50,042 bases of DNA from Bacillota bacterium (GCA_015059285.1 SVAS01000005.1:1-50042), one strand, 5' to 3'. Numbered from the stretch's first letter, positions 24,194 through 34,213 are shown. Notes: a model not told the origin generated them from the letters alone. Numbers and translations: made by a program.

Positions 24194-24263
24194 ATACTCA
24201 CTCCTACTTTCATGAGTTTATTATACATTCCTTTTCTTTTTAATACGGAATTATAACATAAAT

Positions 24264-24300
24264 CAAACAAAAAAAGATTAAAGCATAAACTTTAATCTTT
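24264..24300 (-). terminator. tuf terminator (end of the str operon)
   Basis: Perfect 11-bp stem AAAGATTAAAG/CTTTAATCTTT (24273-24283 with 24290-24300) followed on the minus strand by a T-rich tract, 15 bases after the tuf stop. Confidence 0.92.
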
Positions 24301-24314
24301 TAATTATTCATCAA

Positions 24315-25499
24315 TTATTTAATAATTTCTGAAATATTACCTGAACCAACTGTTCTACCGCCTTCACGAATAGAGAACTTAGTTCCGTTTTCAATAGCGA
24401 TTGGAGCAATTAATTCAACTGTCATTTCAACATTATCCCCAGGCATTACCATTTCAACACCTTCTGGTAATTCAATAACACCAGTAACGTCTGTTGTTCT
24501 GAAATAGAATTGTGGACGGTAATTTGAGAAGAATGGAGTATGACGTCCACCTTCTTCTTTGCTAAGTACATAAACTTGAGCTTTGAATTTAGTATGTGGA
24601 GTAACAGTTCCAGGTTTTGCTAATACTTGACCACGTTCTACATCTTCACGAGAAATACCACGTAATAAGATACCAGCATTATCTCCTGATTCTGCATAAT
24701 CTAATTGTTTACGGAACATTTCAATTCCTGTAACAACTGATTTTTTAGTTTCTTTTAAACCAACGATTTCAACTTCATCATTAAGTTTTAATTGTCCTCT
24801 TTCAACACGTCCTGTAACAACTGTTCCACGACCTGTGATTGTAAAAACGTCTTCAATTGGCATTAAGAATGGTTTATCTGTATCACGAGGTGGAGTTTGA
24901 ATCCAGCTATCAACAGCGTCCATTAACTCAACGATTGCTTCTTCGTATTTAGCATCTCCTTCAAGAGCTTTTAAAGCAGAACCACGAATGATTGGAGTAT
25001 CATCTCCTTCAAATCCGTATTCGCTTAAAATTTCGCGAATTTCCATTTCAACTAAATCTAATAATTCTTCATCGTCAACCATATCACATTTGTTCATGAA
25101 TACAACCATACGAGGTACCCCAACTTGACGTGATAATAAGATATGTTCACGAGTTTGTGCCATAACACCATCTGTAGCAGCAATAACTAAGATTGCTCCA
25201 TCCATTTGAGCAGCACCAGTGATCATGTTTTTAACATAGTCAGCATGTCCAGGACAGTCTACGTGAGCGTAGTGTCTATTATCTGTTTGATATTCAACGT
25301 GTGAAGTATTAATAGTAATACCACGTTCTCTTTCTTCTGGAGCTTTGTCAATGTTAGCATAATCTACGAAATCTGCATAACCTTTTTTAGATAGAACATT
25401 AGTAATAGCAGCTGTTAAAGTTGTTTTACCATGGTCTACGTGTCCAATTGTACCAATGTTAACATGTGGTTTTGAACGATCAAATTTTGCTTTTGCCAT
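24315..25499 (-). CDS. tuf: Elongation factor Tu
   Basis: EF-Tu delivers aminoacyl-tRNA to the ribosome in a GTP-dependent way. The 394-residue product has G1 [10 protein letters not shown]3 DCPGHADY, G4 NKCD and the highly conserved switch I region [10 protein letters not shown], then the two beta-barrel domains ending in [15 protein letters not shown]. Length is typical. It is the last gene of the str operon, 70 bases after fusA, with ribosome site AGGAGGAAAT. Codon choice is more conservative than in neighbouring genes, with more C-ending codons, as expected for a highly expressed gene. Confidence 0.99.
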   Translation of the reverse strand: MAKAKFDRSKPHVNIGTIGHVDHGKTTLTAAITNVLSKKGYADFVDYANIDKAPEERERGITINTSHVEYQTDNRHYAHVDCPGHADYVKNMITGAAQMDGAILVIAATDGVMAQTREHILLSRQVGVPRMVVFMNKCDMVDDEELLDLVEMEIREILSEYGFEGDDTPIIRGSALKALEGDAKYEEAIVELMDAVDSWIQTPPRDTDKPFLMPIEDVFTITGRGTVVTGRVERGQLKLNDEVEIVGLKETKKSVVTGIEMFRKQLDYAESGDNAGILLRGISREDVERGQVLAKPGTVTPHTKFKAQVYVLSKEEGGRHTPFFSNYRPQFYFRTTDVTGVIELPEGVEMVMPGDNVEMTVELIAPIAIENGTKFSIREGGRTVGSGNISEIIK

Positions 25500-25569
25500 T
25501 AAATTTCCTCCTTTTTTTACTTACATATTATATTTTATAATATTGGCATTATTTTTTCAAGTGGTTTTG

Positions 25570-27642
25570 TTAATTTCCACCATTTTTTTTGATAATATCT
25601 TCTGCGATATTTCTTGGAACTTCTTCATAATGGTCAAATACCATTGTGAAGTTACCACGTCCTTGTGTATTAGAACGAAGTGAAGTTGCGTACCCAAACA
25701 TTTCAGCAAGTGGTACCATTGCATCAATTGCTAGAGCATTTCCTCTTGATTCTTGACCAAGTGGACGACCTCTACGAGATGTAATGTCTCCCATAACATT
25801 TCCTAAATATTCATCAGGTACGATAACTTGAACTTTCATAATTGGTTCAAGTAATACTGGTTTACATTTGTTTTTAGCTTCTTTTAAAGCCATACTAGCT
25901 GCTATTTTGAAAGCCATTTCAGATGAGTCAACATCATGGTAAGAACCATCAAATAATGTTGCTTTAACATCAATCATTGGATAACCAGCTAAAACACCAG
26001 TTTTCATAGCATCTTGTAAACCTTTATCAGTTACTGGAATATATTCTCTAGGAACTACCCCACCAACGATAGCATCAACGAATTCATAACCTTTATCAGT
26101 GTTTGGTTCAAATTTAACCCAAACGTGTCCATATTGTCCACGACCACCAGATTGTTTAATATACTTACCTTCACAATCACCAGCTTGAGTTAATGTTTCA
26201 CGGTAAGAAACTTGTGGTTGACCAATATTAGCTTCTACATTGAATTCTCTTTTCATTCTATCAACGATGATATCTAAGTGAAGTTCACCCATACCAGCGA
26301 TAATAGTTTGACCTGTTTCATGATTTGTACTTGCTCTAAATGTTGGATCTTCTTCAGCTAATTTTTGTAAAGCTATACCCATTTTATCTTGATCTGCTTT
26401 TGATTTTGGTTCAACAGCAAGTTCAATAACTGGTTCTGGAAATTCCATGCTTTCTAGAATACAAGCACTTTTTTCATCACATAATGTATCTCCTGTTGTT
26501 GTATTTTTAAGTCCTACTGCTGCTGCTATATCTCCTGTATATACATCAGAAATTTCTGTACGGTTATTAGCATGCATTAATAAGATACGACCAATTCTTT
26601 CTTTACTATCTTTTGTAGCATTAAGTACATAAGAACCACTTGATAAATGTCCAGAATAAACTCTGAAGAATGTTAATTTACCAACAAATGGGTCTGTCAT
26701 AACTTTAAATGCTAAAGCACTAAATGGTTCATTATCAGAAGGTTTTCTTTCAATTTCTTCTCCTCTCATATCTACACCTTTAATAGCTTCGATATCAAGT
26801 GGAGATGGTAAATAATCGATTACTGCATCTAATAATAATTTAACACCAGTGTTTCCTAAAGCAGTACCACATAATACTGGGAAGAATTCAACTGCTAAAG
26901 TACCCTTACGAATTGCACGTTTGATTAATTCTACAGATACTTCTTCTCCTTCTAAGTATTTGTTCATAAGTTCATCATCAAATTCTGCTACTGCTTCAAT
27001 TAATTCAGTACGTTTTTCTTCAACTAAATCTACCATGTCAGCTGGAATATCAATAACTTTAGGATTTTCTTCTGGTTTTCTATCATATTGATAAGCTGTT
27101 TTAGTAACTAAGTCAATAATACCATTAAATTCATTTTCAGCTCCAATAGGCCATTCAATAGGTTTAGCATTAACACCTAAACGACTATCAATAGTACCTA
27201 AACTGTATTCAAAGTTGGCCCCCATTTTATCCATTTTATTACAGAAAATCATACGAGGAACTTTAAATTCAGTTGCTTGACGCCAAACTGTTTCTGTTTG
27301 TGGTTCTACACCAGCTTGTGAGTCTAATAGCGCTACTGCACCATCTAATACGCGTAGTGATCTAGATACTTCAACTGTAAAGTCTACGTGCCCTGGAGTA
27401 TCAATAATATTTAATCTATGACCTTTCCAGAAAGCTGTAGTAGCTGCTGAAGTAATAGTTATACCACGTTCTTGTTCTTGAGCCATCCAGTCCATTTGTG
27501 AAGCACCATCATGAGTTTCACCAATTTTATGGATTTTTCCTGTATGGAATAATACACGTTCAGTACAAGTAGTTTTACCTGCATCAATATGTGCCATAAT
27601 TCCAAAATTACGAATTTTGTCTAAACTATATTCACGAGCCAT
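25570..27642 (-). CDS. fusA: Elongation factor G
   Basis: EF-G drives translocation of tRNA and mRNA on the ribosome. The 690-residue product has the P-loop AHIDAGKTT, switch [15 protein letters not shown] for guanine recognition, and the domain IV segment with the tip loop near [12 protein letters not shown]. Full length and colinear with the family. It lies 22 bases after rpsG with AGGAAAGG as ribosome site and precedes tuf in the standard str order. Nothing suggests a paralogue such as TetM: it starts [20 protein letters not shown] as housekeeping EF-G proteins do. Confidence 0.99.
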   Translation of the reverse strand: MAREYSLDKIRNFGIMAHIDAGKTTCTERVLFHTGKIHKIGETHDGASQMDWMAQEQERGITITSAATTAFWKGHRLNIIDTPGHVDFTVEVSRSLRVLDGAVALLDSQAGVEPQTETVWRQATEFKVPRMIFCNKMDKMGANFEYSLGTIDSRLGVNAKPIEWPIGAENEFNGIIDLVTKTAYQYDRKPEENPKVIDIPADMVDLVEEKRTELIEAVAEFDDELMNKYLEGEEVSVELIKRAIRKGTLAVEFFPVLCGTALGNTGVKLLLDAVIDYLPSPLDIEAIKGVDMRGEEIERKPSDNEPFSALAFKVMTDPFVGKLTFFRVYSGHLSSGSYVLNATKDSKERIGRILLMHANNRTEISDVYTGDIAAAVGLKNTTTGDTLCDEKSACILESMEFPEPVIELAVEPKSKADQDKMGIALQKLAEEDPTFRASTNHETGQTIIAGMGELHLDIIVDRMKREFNVEANIGQPQVSYRETLTQAGDCEGKYIKQSGGRGQYGHVWVKFEPNTDKGYEFVDAIVGGVVPREYIPVTDKGLQDAMKTGVLAGYPMIDVKATLFDGSYHDVDSSEMAFKIAASMALKEAKNKCKPVLLEPIMKVQVIVPDEYLGNVMGDITSRRGRPLGQESRGNALAIDAMVPLAEMFGYATSLRSNTQGRGNFTMVFDHYEEVPRNIAEDIIKKNGGN

Positions 27643-27664
27643 AATTTTTTTCCTTTCCTATATT

Positions 27665-28132
27665 TTACCAACGATAATGAGCGAATGCTTTATTAGCTTC
27701 TGCCATACGATGAGTATCTTCACGTTTTTTAACAGATCCTCCAACACCATTAGCAGCATCAATAATTTCATTTGCTAAGTTTTCAGCCATTGAATGACCA
27801 CCACGTAAACGAGAATATTGAACTAACCAACGAAGTGCTAAAGCTTGACTTCTATCTGCTCTTACTTCAACTGGTACTTGATAATTAGCACCACCAACAC
27901 GACGAGACTTAACTTCTAGTGCTGGTTTAATGTTTTCCATAGCTTTTTCATAAACTTCCATTGGTTCTTGACCAGTTTTTTCTTTAATCATATCGAAAGC
28001 ATTATAAAGAATAGTTTGAGCTGTTCCTTTTTTACCATCTTTCATAATTTGGTTAATTAATTTAGTAACCAATTTTGAATTATATATTGGATCTGCTAAA
28101 ACATCTCTTTTAGTTGCACGTCTTTTACGCAT
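27665..28132 (-). CDS. rpsG: 30S ribosomal protein S7
   Basis: S7 nucleates assembly of the 30S head and lies at the mRNA exit channel. The 155-residue product begins [22 protein letters not shown] and contains [25 protein letters not shown], both near invariant in bacteria. Length is standard. It lies between rpsL and fusA, 49 bases after rpsL. The ribosome site GAAGGGAGG is strong. Confidence 0.98.
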   Translation of the reverse strand: MRKRRATKRDVLADPIYNSKLVTKLINQIMKDGKKGTAQTILYNAFDMIKEKTGQEPMEVYEKAMENIKPALEVKSRRVGGANYQVPVEVRADRSQALALRWLVQYSRLRGGHSMAENLANEIIDAANGVGGSVKKREDTHRMAEANKAFAHYRW

Positions 28133-28181
28133 AATAATCCTCCCTTCAAACTATATTTTGTTTATATTTTTTATTAAGTTT

Positions 28182-28592
28182 TTATTTAGGTTTTTTTGAA
28201 CCGTATTTAGAACGGCCTTGACGACGTTTATCTACACCAGCAGTATCCATAGTACCACGAATAATGTGATAACGAACCCCGATTAAGTCCTTAACACGTC
28301 CACCACGAATTAAAACAACACTATGTTCTTGTAAGTTATGTCCTTCTCCAGGAATATAAGCTGTAACTTCAGTTCCATTTGAAAGTCTAACACGAGCATA
28401 TTTACGTAATGCTGAGTTTGGTTTCTTTGGTGCCATTGTTCCAACACGAGTACAAACACCACGTTTTTGTGGAGAATTTTGTTTTGTTTGTTTCTTTTCT
28501 TTGCTGTTATATCCAACTCCTAAAACTGGAGATTTACTCTTTCTAACTTTAGATCCACGACCTTTTCTTACTAATTGATTAATAGTTGGCAT
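28182..28592 (-). CDS. rpsL: 30S ribosomal protein S12
   Basis: S12 shapes the decoding centre and is the streptomycin-resistance locus. The 136-residue product starts [12 protein letters not shown]; the Lys of [12 protein letters not shown]-type sequence (here [18 protein letters not shown]) is present, so there is no classical resistance substitution at that lysine. I chose ATG 28592, directly after the very strong ribosome site AAAGGAGGAG; the frame is open upstream but starts nowhere sensible. It is the first gene of the str operon, with promoter and structured leader upstream. Confidence 0.98.
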   Translation of the reverse strand: MPTINQLVRKGRGSKVRKSKSPVLGVGYNSKEKKQTKQNSPQKRGVCTRVGTMAPKKPNSALRKYARVRLSNGTEVTAYIPGEGHNLQEHSVVLIRGGRVKDLIGVRYHIIRGTMDTAGVDKRRQGRSKYGSKKPK

Positions 28593-28646
28593 GTTTCTCC
28601 TCCTTTCTTCGCACACACCCAGGTGTTTCAATTTGACTTTAAGTAA

Positions 28647-28666
28647 AGATTTACCGAAGTAAATCT
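28647..28666 (-). other. UUCG hairpin in the str operon leader
   Basis: Minus strand 8-bp perfect stem AGATTTAC/GTAAATCT closed by TTCG, i.e. the extra-stable cUUCGg tetraloop, between the promoter and rpsL. The tract after it is TTACTTAAAG, so it is not an obvious terminator. It could stabilise the mRNA 5' end or bind a ribosomal protein. Confidence 0.7.
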
Positions 28667-28685
28667 GCTTTTTAAGTGCAACAAT

Positions 28686-28715
28686 ATATTAACACTTATA
28701 TACTTAAATTGTCAA
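28686..28715 (-). promoter_or_regulatory. str operon promoter
   Basis: Minus strand TTGACA (28710-28715) and TAATAT (28686-28691) with an 18-base spacer; a TTAATA one base upstream would give 17. An A-rich tract lies upstream of the -35 box. Confidence 0.75.
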
Positions 28716-28739
28716 CGTTTTTTTATACTTTTTTTAAGT

Positions 28740-29174
28740 TTATCCATCAAATCTAGCTGTATAACCTTCTGAAGTATAATTTGAACCACATTTCATATAA
28801 GATTCATATTTAGTTTCTTTATTTATTTTTATAACTTTAACGTATCCACTACATTCAATAGAAGAATCTTTAACATCATATAAAGTATCCATTAATTTTT
28901 CATTTTGTAAAGAACTTACACGAATATATAAAGGATCATTTTCTTCTAACTCATTATTATAAAATTTTTTAATATATTTTTTTGAAGCATTAATCATTTG
29001 TAGTTCCATACTATTATATGTACGAGACTCATCTATTTGACTACCACCTTTATTATTTGTTTTTACAAGTCCAAAAAAACCAGTAGAAATGAGAATAACA
29101 ACAATTAACAAAGCTCCAACTAATACTGCACATAAAGCAATCATGACCCTAAGGCCCCAACCACCATTATTCAT
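28740..29174 (-). CDS. Membrane-anchored protein of unknown function
   Basis: Not recognised. The 144-residue product has a Gly/Asn-rich start, one long hydrophobic helix (about 9-33, LRVMIALCAVLVGALLIVVILI), an unstructured Lys/Gly linker and an external-looking domain with two cysteines (SSIECSGYVKV and ESYMKCGSNYTS) that may form a disulfide. ATG at 29174 is preferred because GAGGTGG lies just before it; an in-frame GTG three codons upstream is inside that ribosome site. It follows the NrtR-like gene by 11 bases and probably shares its transcript. Confidence 0.7.
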   Translation of the reverse strand: MNNGGWGLRVMIALCAVLVGALLIVVILISTGFFGLVKTNNKGGSQIDESRTYNSMELQMINASKKYIKKFYNNELEENDPLYIRVSSLQNEKLMDTLYDVKDSSIECSGYVKVIKINKETKYESYMKCGSNYTSEGYTARFDG

Positions 29175-29185
29175 AAAACCCACCT

Positions 29186-29857
29186 CTAAAATAAATTAAT
29201 TTCTTTTATATCATCTTTAAAACGATATAGTTTTGCTGGTCTTCCATTAAATCCAACATTTTTTTCTAATGTGTCTTCTATTAAATCTAAACCAATAAAT
29301 TTTTTACGGAAGTTTCTTCTATCTAATTCTCTACCAAGTATTTGTTCATATACGTGTTGTAATTCTGGTAAAGTAAAATCACTTGGAAATAAACTTTTTA
29401 AAACATTACTATTAACAATCTTTCTTTTTAAATAGTCAATATTTCTTGAAATTATACTTTCGTGATCATACCCTAATTTAGGAAGTTCATCTATTGAAAA
29501 CCAAGCTGTTTCAAATTCTGGACGCTCTTCTCTTTTTATTTCAACACTTTTACTATCAACTAACCCTATAAAACTAGTAGCTATTACTCTACCATCTGGA
29601 TCCCTATCAATATTACTAAATGTATAACACTGTTCAATATAAACACTTAATAAACCTGTTTTATCTAATACAGCATCTGTAATATTGTCTTCTAAAGTTT
29701 CATCATTACGAAGTATATTACCAGGTAATATCCAATAACCTTTATAAGGCTCTGTTTTCTTACGTAACAACAACACTTTTAATGCGCCTTTATCAATAGT
29801 AAAAATACTTATTAGAGTTTCTAGATAATTATTATAGTTTCTTCCTAAACTACTCAT
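29186..29857 (-). CDS. NrtR-type Nudix transcriptional regulator
   Basis: NrtR regulators couple an N-terminal Nudix domain, which senses ADP-ribose or related nucleotides, to a C-terminal winged helix that represses NAD or sugar-metabolism genes. The 223 residues show the Nudix fold (LLRKKTEPYKGYWILPGN, then a degenerate box DETLEDNITDAVLDKTGL without the usual REXXEE residues, so hydrolysis is probably lost) and the characteristic C-terminus FTLPELQHVYEQILGRELDRRNFRKKFIGLDLIEDT with GRPAKLYRF. The start is uncertain: ATG 29857 is preferred over GTG 29869, which lies on the ribosome site AAAAGGAG. A palindrome overlapping its transcription start suggests autorepression. No NAD-synthesis gene is in the window. 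Confidence 0.85.
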   Translation of the reverse strand: MSSLGRNYNNYLETLISIFTIDKGALKVLLLRKKTEPYKGYWILPGNILRNDETLEDNITDAVLDKTGLLSVYIEQCYTFSNIDRDPDGRVIATSFIGLVDSKSVEIKREERPEFETAWFSIDELPKLGYDHESIISRNIDYLKRKIVNSNVLKSLFPSDFTLPELQHVYEQILGRELDRRNFRKKFIGLDLIEDTLEKNVGFNGRPAKLYRFKDDIKEINLF

Positions 29858-29876
29858 TATTTCATACACTCCTTTT

Positions 29877-29893
29877 TGCGTTTCTTATACGCA
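29877..29893. promoter_or_regulatory. Candidate operator of the NrtR-like regulator
   Basis: Inverted repeat TGCGT-7-ACGCA located 6-22 bases downstream of the -10 box of its own gene, where a bound repressor would block transcription start. Confidence 0.5.
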
Positions 29894-29899
29894 GAAGCC

Positions 29900-29928
29900 A
29901 TTTTACTATAAAAAAAATCTTTTGTCAA
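29900..29928 (-). promoter_or_regulatory. Promoter of the NrtR-like gene
   Basis: Minus strand TTGACA (29923-29928), 17-base spacer, TAAAAT (29900-29905). Confidence 0.8.
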
Positions 29929-29982
29929 ATTATTTATTATATTTTTTGTTTTGTGTTATAATTATAATAGTGGAGGGAACTT

Positions 29983-30648
29983 ATGAAAAAATATAATGTG
30001 AAATTTGCAGTGACACTAGCAATCATAGCTTTTGTTTTTATTGGTATTGGAATTTATTTTTTAGTTGAAAGTACTAAACAAAATAATAATAAAAATGAAG
30101 AAAGTACTGAAAAATATAAAAATGTTAAATTAGAAAGATGCAATGCCAAAACATGTGAATATGAAATTAACACTGATACTGTTTCTTTTAATTTAGTATA
30201 TCAAAAAGAAACAAATAAAAATATATTAACTATTAATAATAAAGAAATACTAAATACAAAGGATGAGTTAATACAATTAATTGCTCTTAAAAATGTTATG
30301 GTATTAAAATATAAAAATGCCGATAACTATAAAATTAAAGCCTTTGATAAAGATGGTAATATTTATTTTGATTATCAATATTTAGATACTACTAACAAAT
30401 TAAATATAACTAATCAAGAAATGGAATATAATGATGGTGCACTATTTATTTATACATCTAGATTAGTTGATAATAATTTGATAGATGGTAATCATTATAT
30501 TGATTTATGTAACGAAGAAGTGAAAAACACTTATAATAAAGAAATAGTTAGTGGCCAATATATAATTAAATATGAAAACAATCAATTTTCCAAACCAAGT
30601 TTGATGTCTAAAAAAAATCTAGAGGAAGAATTTATAAAGTGCAACTAA
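29983..30648 (+). CDS. Membrane-anchored protein of unknown function
   Basis: Not recognised. The 221-residue product has one N-terminal hydrophobic helix (about 7-31) and then a hydrophilic, Asn- and Lys-rich domain expected outside the cell. It contains four cysteines (ERCNAKTCEYEI, IDLCNEEV, and the penultimate residue CN at the C-terminus), two of them close together. No lipobox is present, so it is anchored by the helix. Ribosome site GTGGAGGG. It is a single gene, divergent from the NrtR-like gene and closed by a terminator. Confidence 0.7.
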   Translation: MKKYNVKFAVTLAIIAFVFIGIGIYFLVESTKQNNNKNEESTEKYKNVKLERCNAKTCEYEINTDTVSFNLVYQKETNKNILTINNKEILNTKDELIQLIALKNVMVLKYKNADNYKIKAFDKDGNIYFDYQYLDTTNKLNITNQEMEYNDGALFIYTSRLVDNNLIDGNHYIDLCNEEVKNTYNKEIVSGQYIIKYENNQFSKPSLMSKKNLEEEFIKCN

Positions 30649-30650
30649 AA

Positions 30651-30690
30651 AAAGATATGTAGAAACATCATAAAGTTTTTACATATCTTT
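30651..30690. terminator. Bidirectional terminator
   Basis: 16-bp stem (30651-30666 with 30675-30690, core AAAGATATGTA/TACATATCTTT, one G-U pair) with T-rich flanks between convergent genes. Confidence 0.85.
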
Positions 30691-30695
30691 TCTTT

Positions 30696-31277
30696 TTATC
30701 TTTTTTTATCATTTAAAGCGTTTATTCTTGCTTCTATTCTTTTTAATTCTCTATCTATAGCTATATTAGTTATCACTAGTCTTTTAAATTCATCATCTTC
30801 AAACGATAATTGTCTATTAAAAATTTTAGTTAGAATTTCTTGAATTTTAGACTGTATCATATCATTTATTTTTTTATTATCGCGTTCAGTAATTAGTTCT
30901 TTAGGATATGAACTATAACTTTGTCTACTTATTCCTTGGCCTGACATATGAACATTAGTTATGAAATCACTAGATAGTTTAACACCAATATATTCTTTTT
31001 TTATATAATCTGTAACACATGAAGTTTGTGGAATATAGATAAAAGAAAATAACTCTAATTTTACATCTTCACCCATATTTAAATCATTAAAATTAATATT
31101 TTCATCACCATTAACTAAACTATAACTAATTTGAAATGGTGGTTCTAATTCTTTAAACTTGGTATTTGCATACTTCCAAAAATCATTAAATAAAAGTTCA
31201 CGTTTTTTTAAAATTATTTCACGTTCTTGAGCTAATCTATTAGCCATTTCTTTTATATTTTCATCCACTAAACTCAT
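30696..31277 (-). CDS. Cytosolic protein of unknown function
   Basis: Not recognised. The 193-residue product has no membrane segment. It starts and ends in charged helices with coiled-coil character (ENIKEMANRLAQEREIILKKRELL and DRELKRIEARINALNDKKR) around a mixed central domain with MGEDVKLELFSFIYIPQTSCVTDY. The pattern suggests an oligomeric or adaptor protein. Ribosome site AAGGGAAGTG and ATG start. It is the only gene of its unit as far as I can see. Confidence 0.65.
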   Translation of the reverse strand: MSLVDENIKEMANRLAQEREIILKKRELLFNDFWKYANTKFKELEPPFQISYSLVNGDENINFNDLNMGEDVKLELFSFIYIPQTSCVTDYIKKEYIGVKLSSDFITNVHMSGQGISRQSYSSYPKELITERDNKKINDMIQSKIQEILTKIFNRQLSFEDDEFKRLVITNIAIDRELKRIEARINALNDKKR

Positions 31278-31344
31278 ATGTTCACTTCCCTTTATTAACT
31301 AAAAATATTATATATCTTTTATTAAGTTTTAACAAGAATAAATT

Positions 31345-31370
31345 AAAAAATTATACTTAATGTATAACTT
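31345..31370 (-). terminator. Terminator of the yunB-DUF4015-yutD operon
   Basis: Minus strand stem AGTTATAC/GTATAATT (loop ATTAA) followed by a run of Ts, right after the yutD stop. Confidence 0.7.
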
Positions 31371-31371
31371 T

Positions 31372-31653
31372 TTATTTCTTTTTAATTATAAAATAACGGC
31401 ATTCATAAGCGCAATATTTTTTTATGTAATCATCAATTTTATTATAATTGTTATTATTATTACATTTTGGATTTTCTTGATTAAAAAATCCTTTTAGTCT
31501 TAATTTGCCATAAGCCCAATCTCCCAAAATATAATCGTAAATATCAAAAAAATCAGTTTCCTTACATTTTTCTATTATTGAATCTATTTCAAAACCATTT
31601 TTATAATCTTTAATTAATTCATAAGTATTATTATTTATTTCTATCTTCTTCAT
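31372..31653 (-). CDS. yutD: YutD-like protein (DUF1027)
   Basis: YutD is a small, uncharacterised protein conserved in Bacilli. The 93-residue product contains the diagnostic block DYILGDWAYGKLRLKGFF, corresponding to DYIVGDWGYGQLRLKGFF of the Bacillus protein, and a C-terminal CAYECRYFII segment with paired cysteines and an NPKC further upstream. The start is ATG 31653 with AAGGAA upstream; it follows the stop of the DUF4015 gene by two bases, so translation is coupled. In Bacillus yutD also lies near yunB, as here. Confidence 0.82.
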   Translation of the reverse strand: MKKIEINNNTYELIKDYKNGFEIDSIIEKCKETDFFDIYDYILGDWAYGKLRLKGFFNQENPKCNNNNNYNKIDDYIKKYCAYECRYFIIKKK

Positions 31654-31655
31654 TA

Positions 31656-33359
31656 TCAATATTCCTTCTTAAAAGCAGAGGCTATTTCCTCATATTTTGT
31701 AATACTTGAACTTGCATTCCAAGTAATATAACCTCCAGTTAATCCATTTTCGTATAATCCTCTTATTTGTTCAGATATTTTATTTGCATCATATGTTATA
31801 TATGGTGCTCTAATCGCGTTATAAGCTTGTATCCATGTTCTAACTTTAGCTGGAGTTGGTATTTCACTTTGGCGTGTAACAACAGTAGCGCCCCAAGCTT
31901 TCATAAGTTTATAAGGTTCTGTCCATACAGGTACACTTGAACCATATGCATAAGTATCAAAATGATCCGGATAAGGCATAGCGCTTATTACATCTACGAC
32001 ATTAGATATTGCCCCCCAATATTGACCATATGCCGTAACATAACTATTAGCAGATTCTCCAAATACGTCTACTGATACATAGGCATTTTCTTTATGTATT
32101 TCATCTGTCGCATACATTAAAAACGCTTGAATAGCCTGAGCTTTACTTTCATTATATGTATTTTTCATATCTACTAAACCTTGATCTTCTATCGTTTTAG
32201 TCTTATCAGGAAAACGCGTGTAATCAAATTGAATTTCATTAAATCCCATTTCTTTTACTGCTTCTATAGCAAGCTTAACATTAAATTCCCAAACATCTCT
32301 AGAAAAAGCACTAGGCCAATATGAACCATTATGACTATATGGTTTACCAGTAGATTTACTAGTTATAGCACAATCTGGATTATCTTGAACATAATAACTA
32401 TCTTTAAAAACAGTTATTCTGCCAATTACATAAAATCCTTCATCTTTTATTTTTTTTATTGCTTTTTTATAAGTATCTAAAGAATTAATAGCTCTTTCAT
32501 AATTAGTCGGAGAAAGTTCTTTCATTATAAGTGATGCATATCCAGGAGCTGTATTATCTTTAATATCAACTACAAAAGCATTAATATTATTATTTTTAGC
32601 AAGTTTGATATAAGCATCTAAGTTACCTAAAACTCCAGAATTTAAATATAAAGTTCTAGTTTCTTCTGGCATCTCATTATTTTTAAATTTTGGTTTTGCA
32701 ACAGGATAATAATCTAAATCATTGCCTGCTCCACCACCTAAAACATTTTTCCTAGAAGCATGCACTTGATAAGTATTAGCCTCATCATAATTTTTTTTAG
32801 CTTCTTCTAAATTATTAACTAAATATTTACCATATATAAATCCTATTATGTCTTCTTTTTTTATTTTATACATATTAACAGAACCATCTTCATTTATTTT
32901 ATCAAAACCTACTACTTTTAAAGTATCTCCTTTTTTGGCAACCGACAAAATATCACTACTTTTTTTATTTTTGTAAATAGTTGAATGTGTTCTAACAAAC
33001 ATTTCTTCTTCTTGAACACTTTGTTCATATTCGGAAGTAAGATTTTCTTCTTTGATTAAATATTCTTTTTTATTATATTTTATTTTTTTATAAATATCGT
33101 CACTATCTTCTTTTTTTATATCAGCACTATAAGATATAACCTTAGTACCTCTTACAATTTCAATATCTTTTTTAAATTCACTATTATATACTTGGACTTT
33201 TTGACTAGAAGAAGCAATATACGCTAAAGCTTGTCCGTTTATAAGTTTTCCACCAACAAATTTAAAAAAAGAAATAATTAAATAAAAAACTAAAAAAACA
33301 ACTAATAAAAATGTAATCAAACGACCTATTTTTAAACGTTTTTTCTTGCGTTTTGCCAT
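31656..33359 (-). CDS. Putative glycoside hydrolase (DUF4015) with SH3-like domain
   Basis: The 567-residue product has a basic start and one membrane helix (about 11-33), an SH3b-like region (about 50-190, with FVRTHSTIYKNKKSS and KKGDTLKVVGF) suited to cell wall binding, and a C-terminal TIM-barrel DUF4015 domain (about 235-560). Recognisable barrel motifs are NAFVVDIKDNTAPGYASL, EGFYVIGRITVFKD, EIQFDYTRFPD and VSVDVFGESAN; the acidic residues in these are candidates for catalysis. So it is probably an anchored, outward-facing polysaccharide hydrolase. It is the middle gene of a yunB-DUF4015-yutD operon, which suggests a role in the spore or cell envelope. Confidence 0.85.
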   Translation of the reverse strand: MAKRKKKRLKIGRLITFLLVVFLVFYLIISFFKFVGGKLINGQALAYIASSSQKVQVYNSEFKKDIEIVRGTKVISYSADIKKEDSDDIYKKIKYNKKEYLIKEENLTSEYEQSVQEEEMFVRTHSTIYKNKKSSDILSVAKKGDTLKVVGFDKINEDGSVNMYKIKKEDIIGFIYGKYLVNNLEEAKKNYDEANTYQVHASRKNVLGGGAGNDLDYYPVAKPKFKNNEMPEETRTLYLNSGVLGNLDAYIKLAKNNNINAFVVDIKDNTAPGYASLIMKELSPTNYERAINSLDTYKKAIKKIKDEGFYVIGRITVFKDSYYVQDNPDCAITSKSTGKPYSHNGSYWPSAFSRDVWEFNVKLAIEAVKEMGFNEIQFDYTRFPDKTKTIEDQGLVDMKNTYNESKAQAIQAFLMYATDEIHKENAYVSVDVFGESANSYVTAYGQYWGAISNVVDVISAMPYPDHFDTYAYGSSVPVWTEPYKLMKAWGATVVTRQSEIPTPAKVRTWIQAYNAIRAPYITYDANKISEQIRGLYENGLTGGYITWNASSSITKYEEIASAFKKEY

Positions 33360-33401
33360 ATCTAATACACCTCTATTATTAGTATAGCATATTTTGTTTT
33401 T

Positions 33402-34172
33402 TTATTCTACGGGAAGAGTAAAGAGTTCAGAATTTGTTTCAAAACCATTAAAATAATAATCTGGCACAACACCTTGAATTATCTTTAAAGCAATAGGAAT
33501 GGTAACTTCTACTGAAGTATTTCTAGAAGCTATTGGAAGGATTACTTTTTGGTTTAGTTTTAAACTTATTTTAGCATCTATTAAAGCATTATTAATACCA
33601 TAATTACTAACGCTTGTTACTACATTCGCAATTATATCCCCAATTAAACTAAAACGAACTGGGATTTTAGGTCCTAAGTTCGCTAAAATAGCGTTATTAA
33701 AAACAATTCCTGCTGGAACCTTATAAAAAATTCCTTCTCTTAAATTATCGGGATCATAATTTATTAAAGTATTTTCACCAAGCTCTAGTTTATCAATTTC
33801 ACCATCTTCTAAATATTTCAAATTAGTTTGAACAGCTGTTGTTGCTTTTAACAGTAATTGATTAACTAAAACAGGATTAAAATCAATTGTTCTTATCTCA
33901 CCATCATCTGATTTTGTAATTATAAATAAATTTTCAACGGTGAGTTCTTTAGCAACTTCCTGATTAATTGCTTTACTAACAATAATGCTAGCCAGTTTTT
34001 TTGATTCTATTTCAGCATAATCTAAAAGTAAAGGAGTTACTCTTTTATTAATAAAACGAAATATGAAAAAAACACCCAACATAAGAAAAATAATAATGAC
34101 AATTATAACATTGGCTTTATTAAGTCTACGATTAAATGTTATTTTTCTTTTTAAGCGTATTTTTCTTCGCAT
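33402..34172 (-). CDS. yunB: Sporulation protein YunB
   Basis: YunB is a mother-cell sporulation protein controlled by sigma-E in Bacillus, of unknown molecular function. The 256-residue product has a strongly basic start, one membrane helix (about 21-44) and the family core: LLDYAEIESKKLASIIVSKAI, YKVPAGIVFNNAILANLGPKIPVRFSLIGDIIANVVTSVSNYGINNALID. Length matches the family. GGTGAT is the ribosome site, and TATAAT lies at 34188-34193 on the minus strand; no clear -35 is visible, which leaves room for a sporulation sigma factor. It starts the operon with the DUF4015 and yutD genes. Confidence 0.92.
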   Translation of the reverse strand: MRRKIRLKRKITFNRRLNKANVIIVIIIFLMLGVFFIFRFINKRVTPLLLDYAEIESKKLASIIVSKAINQEVAKELTVENLFIITKSDDGEIRTIDFNPVLVNQLLLKATTAVQTNLKYLEDGEIDKLELGENTLINYDPDNLREGIFYKVPAGIVFNNAILANLGPKIPVRFSLIGDIIANVVTSVSNYGINNALIDAKISLKLNQKVILPIASRNTSVEVTIPIALKIIQGVVPDYYFNGFETNSELFTLPVE

Positions 34173-34213
34173 ATTATCACCTGATTAATTATATGATTTT
34201 AATTTTAATAATA

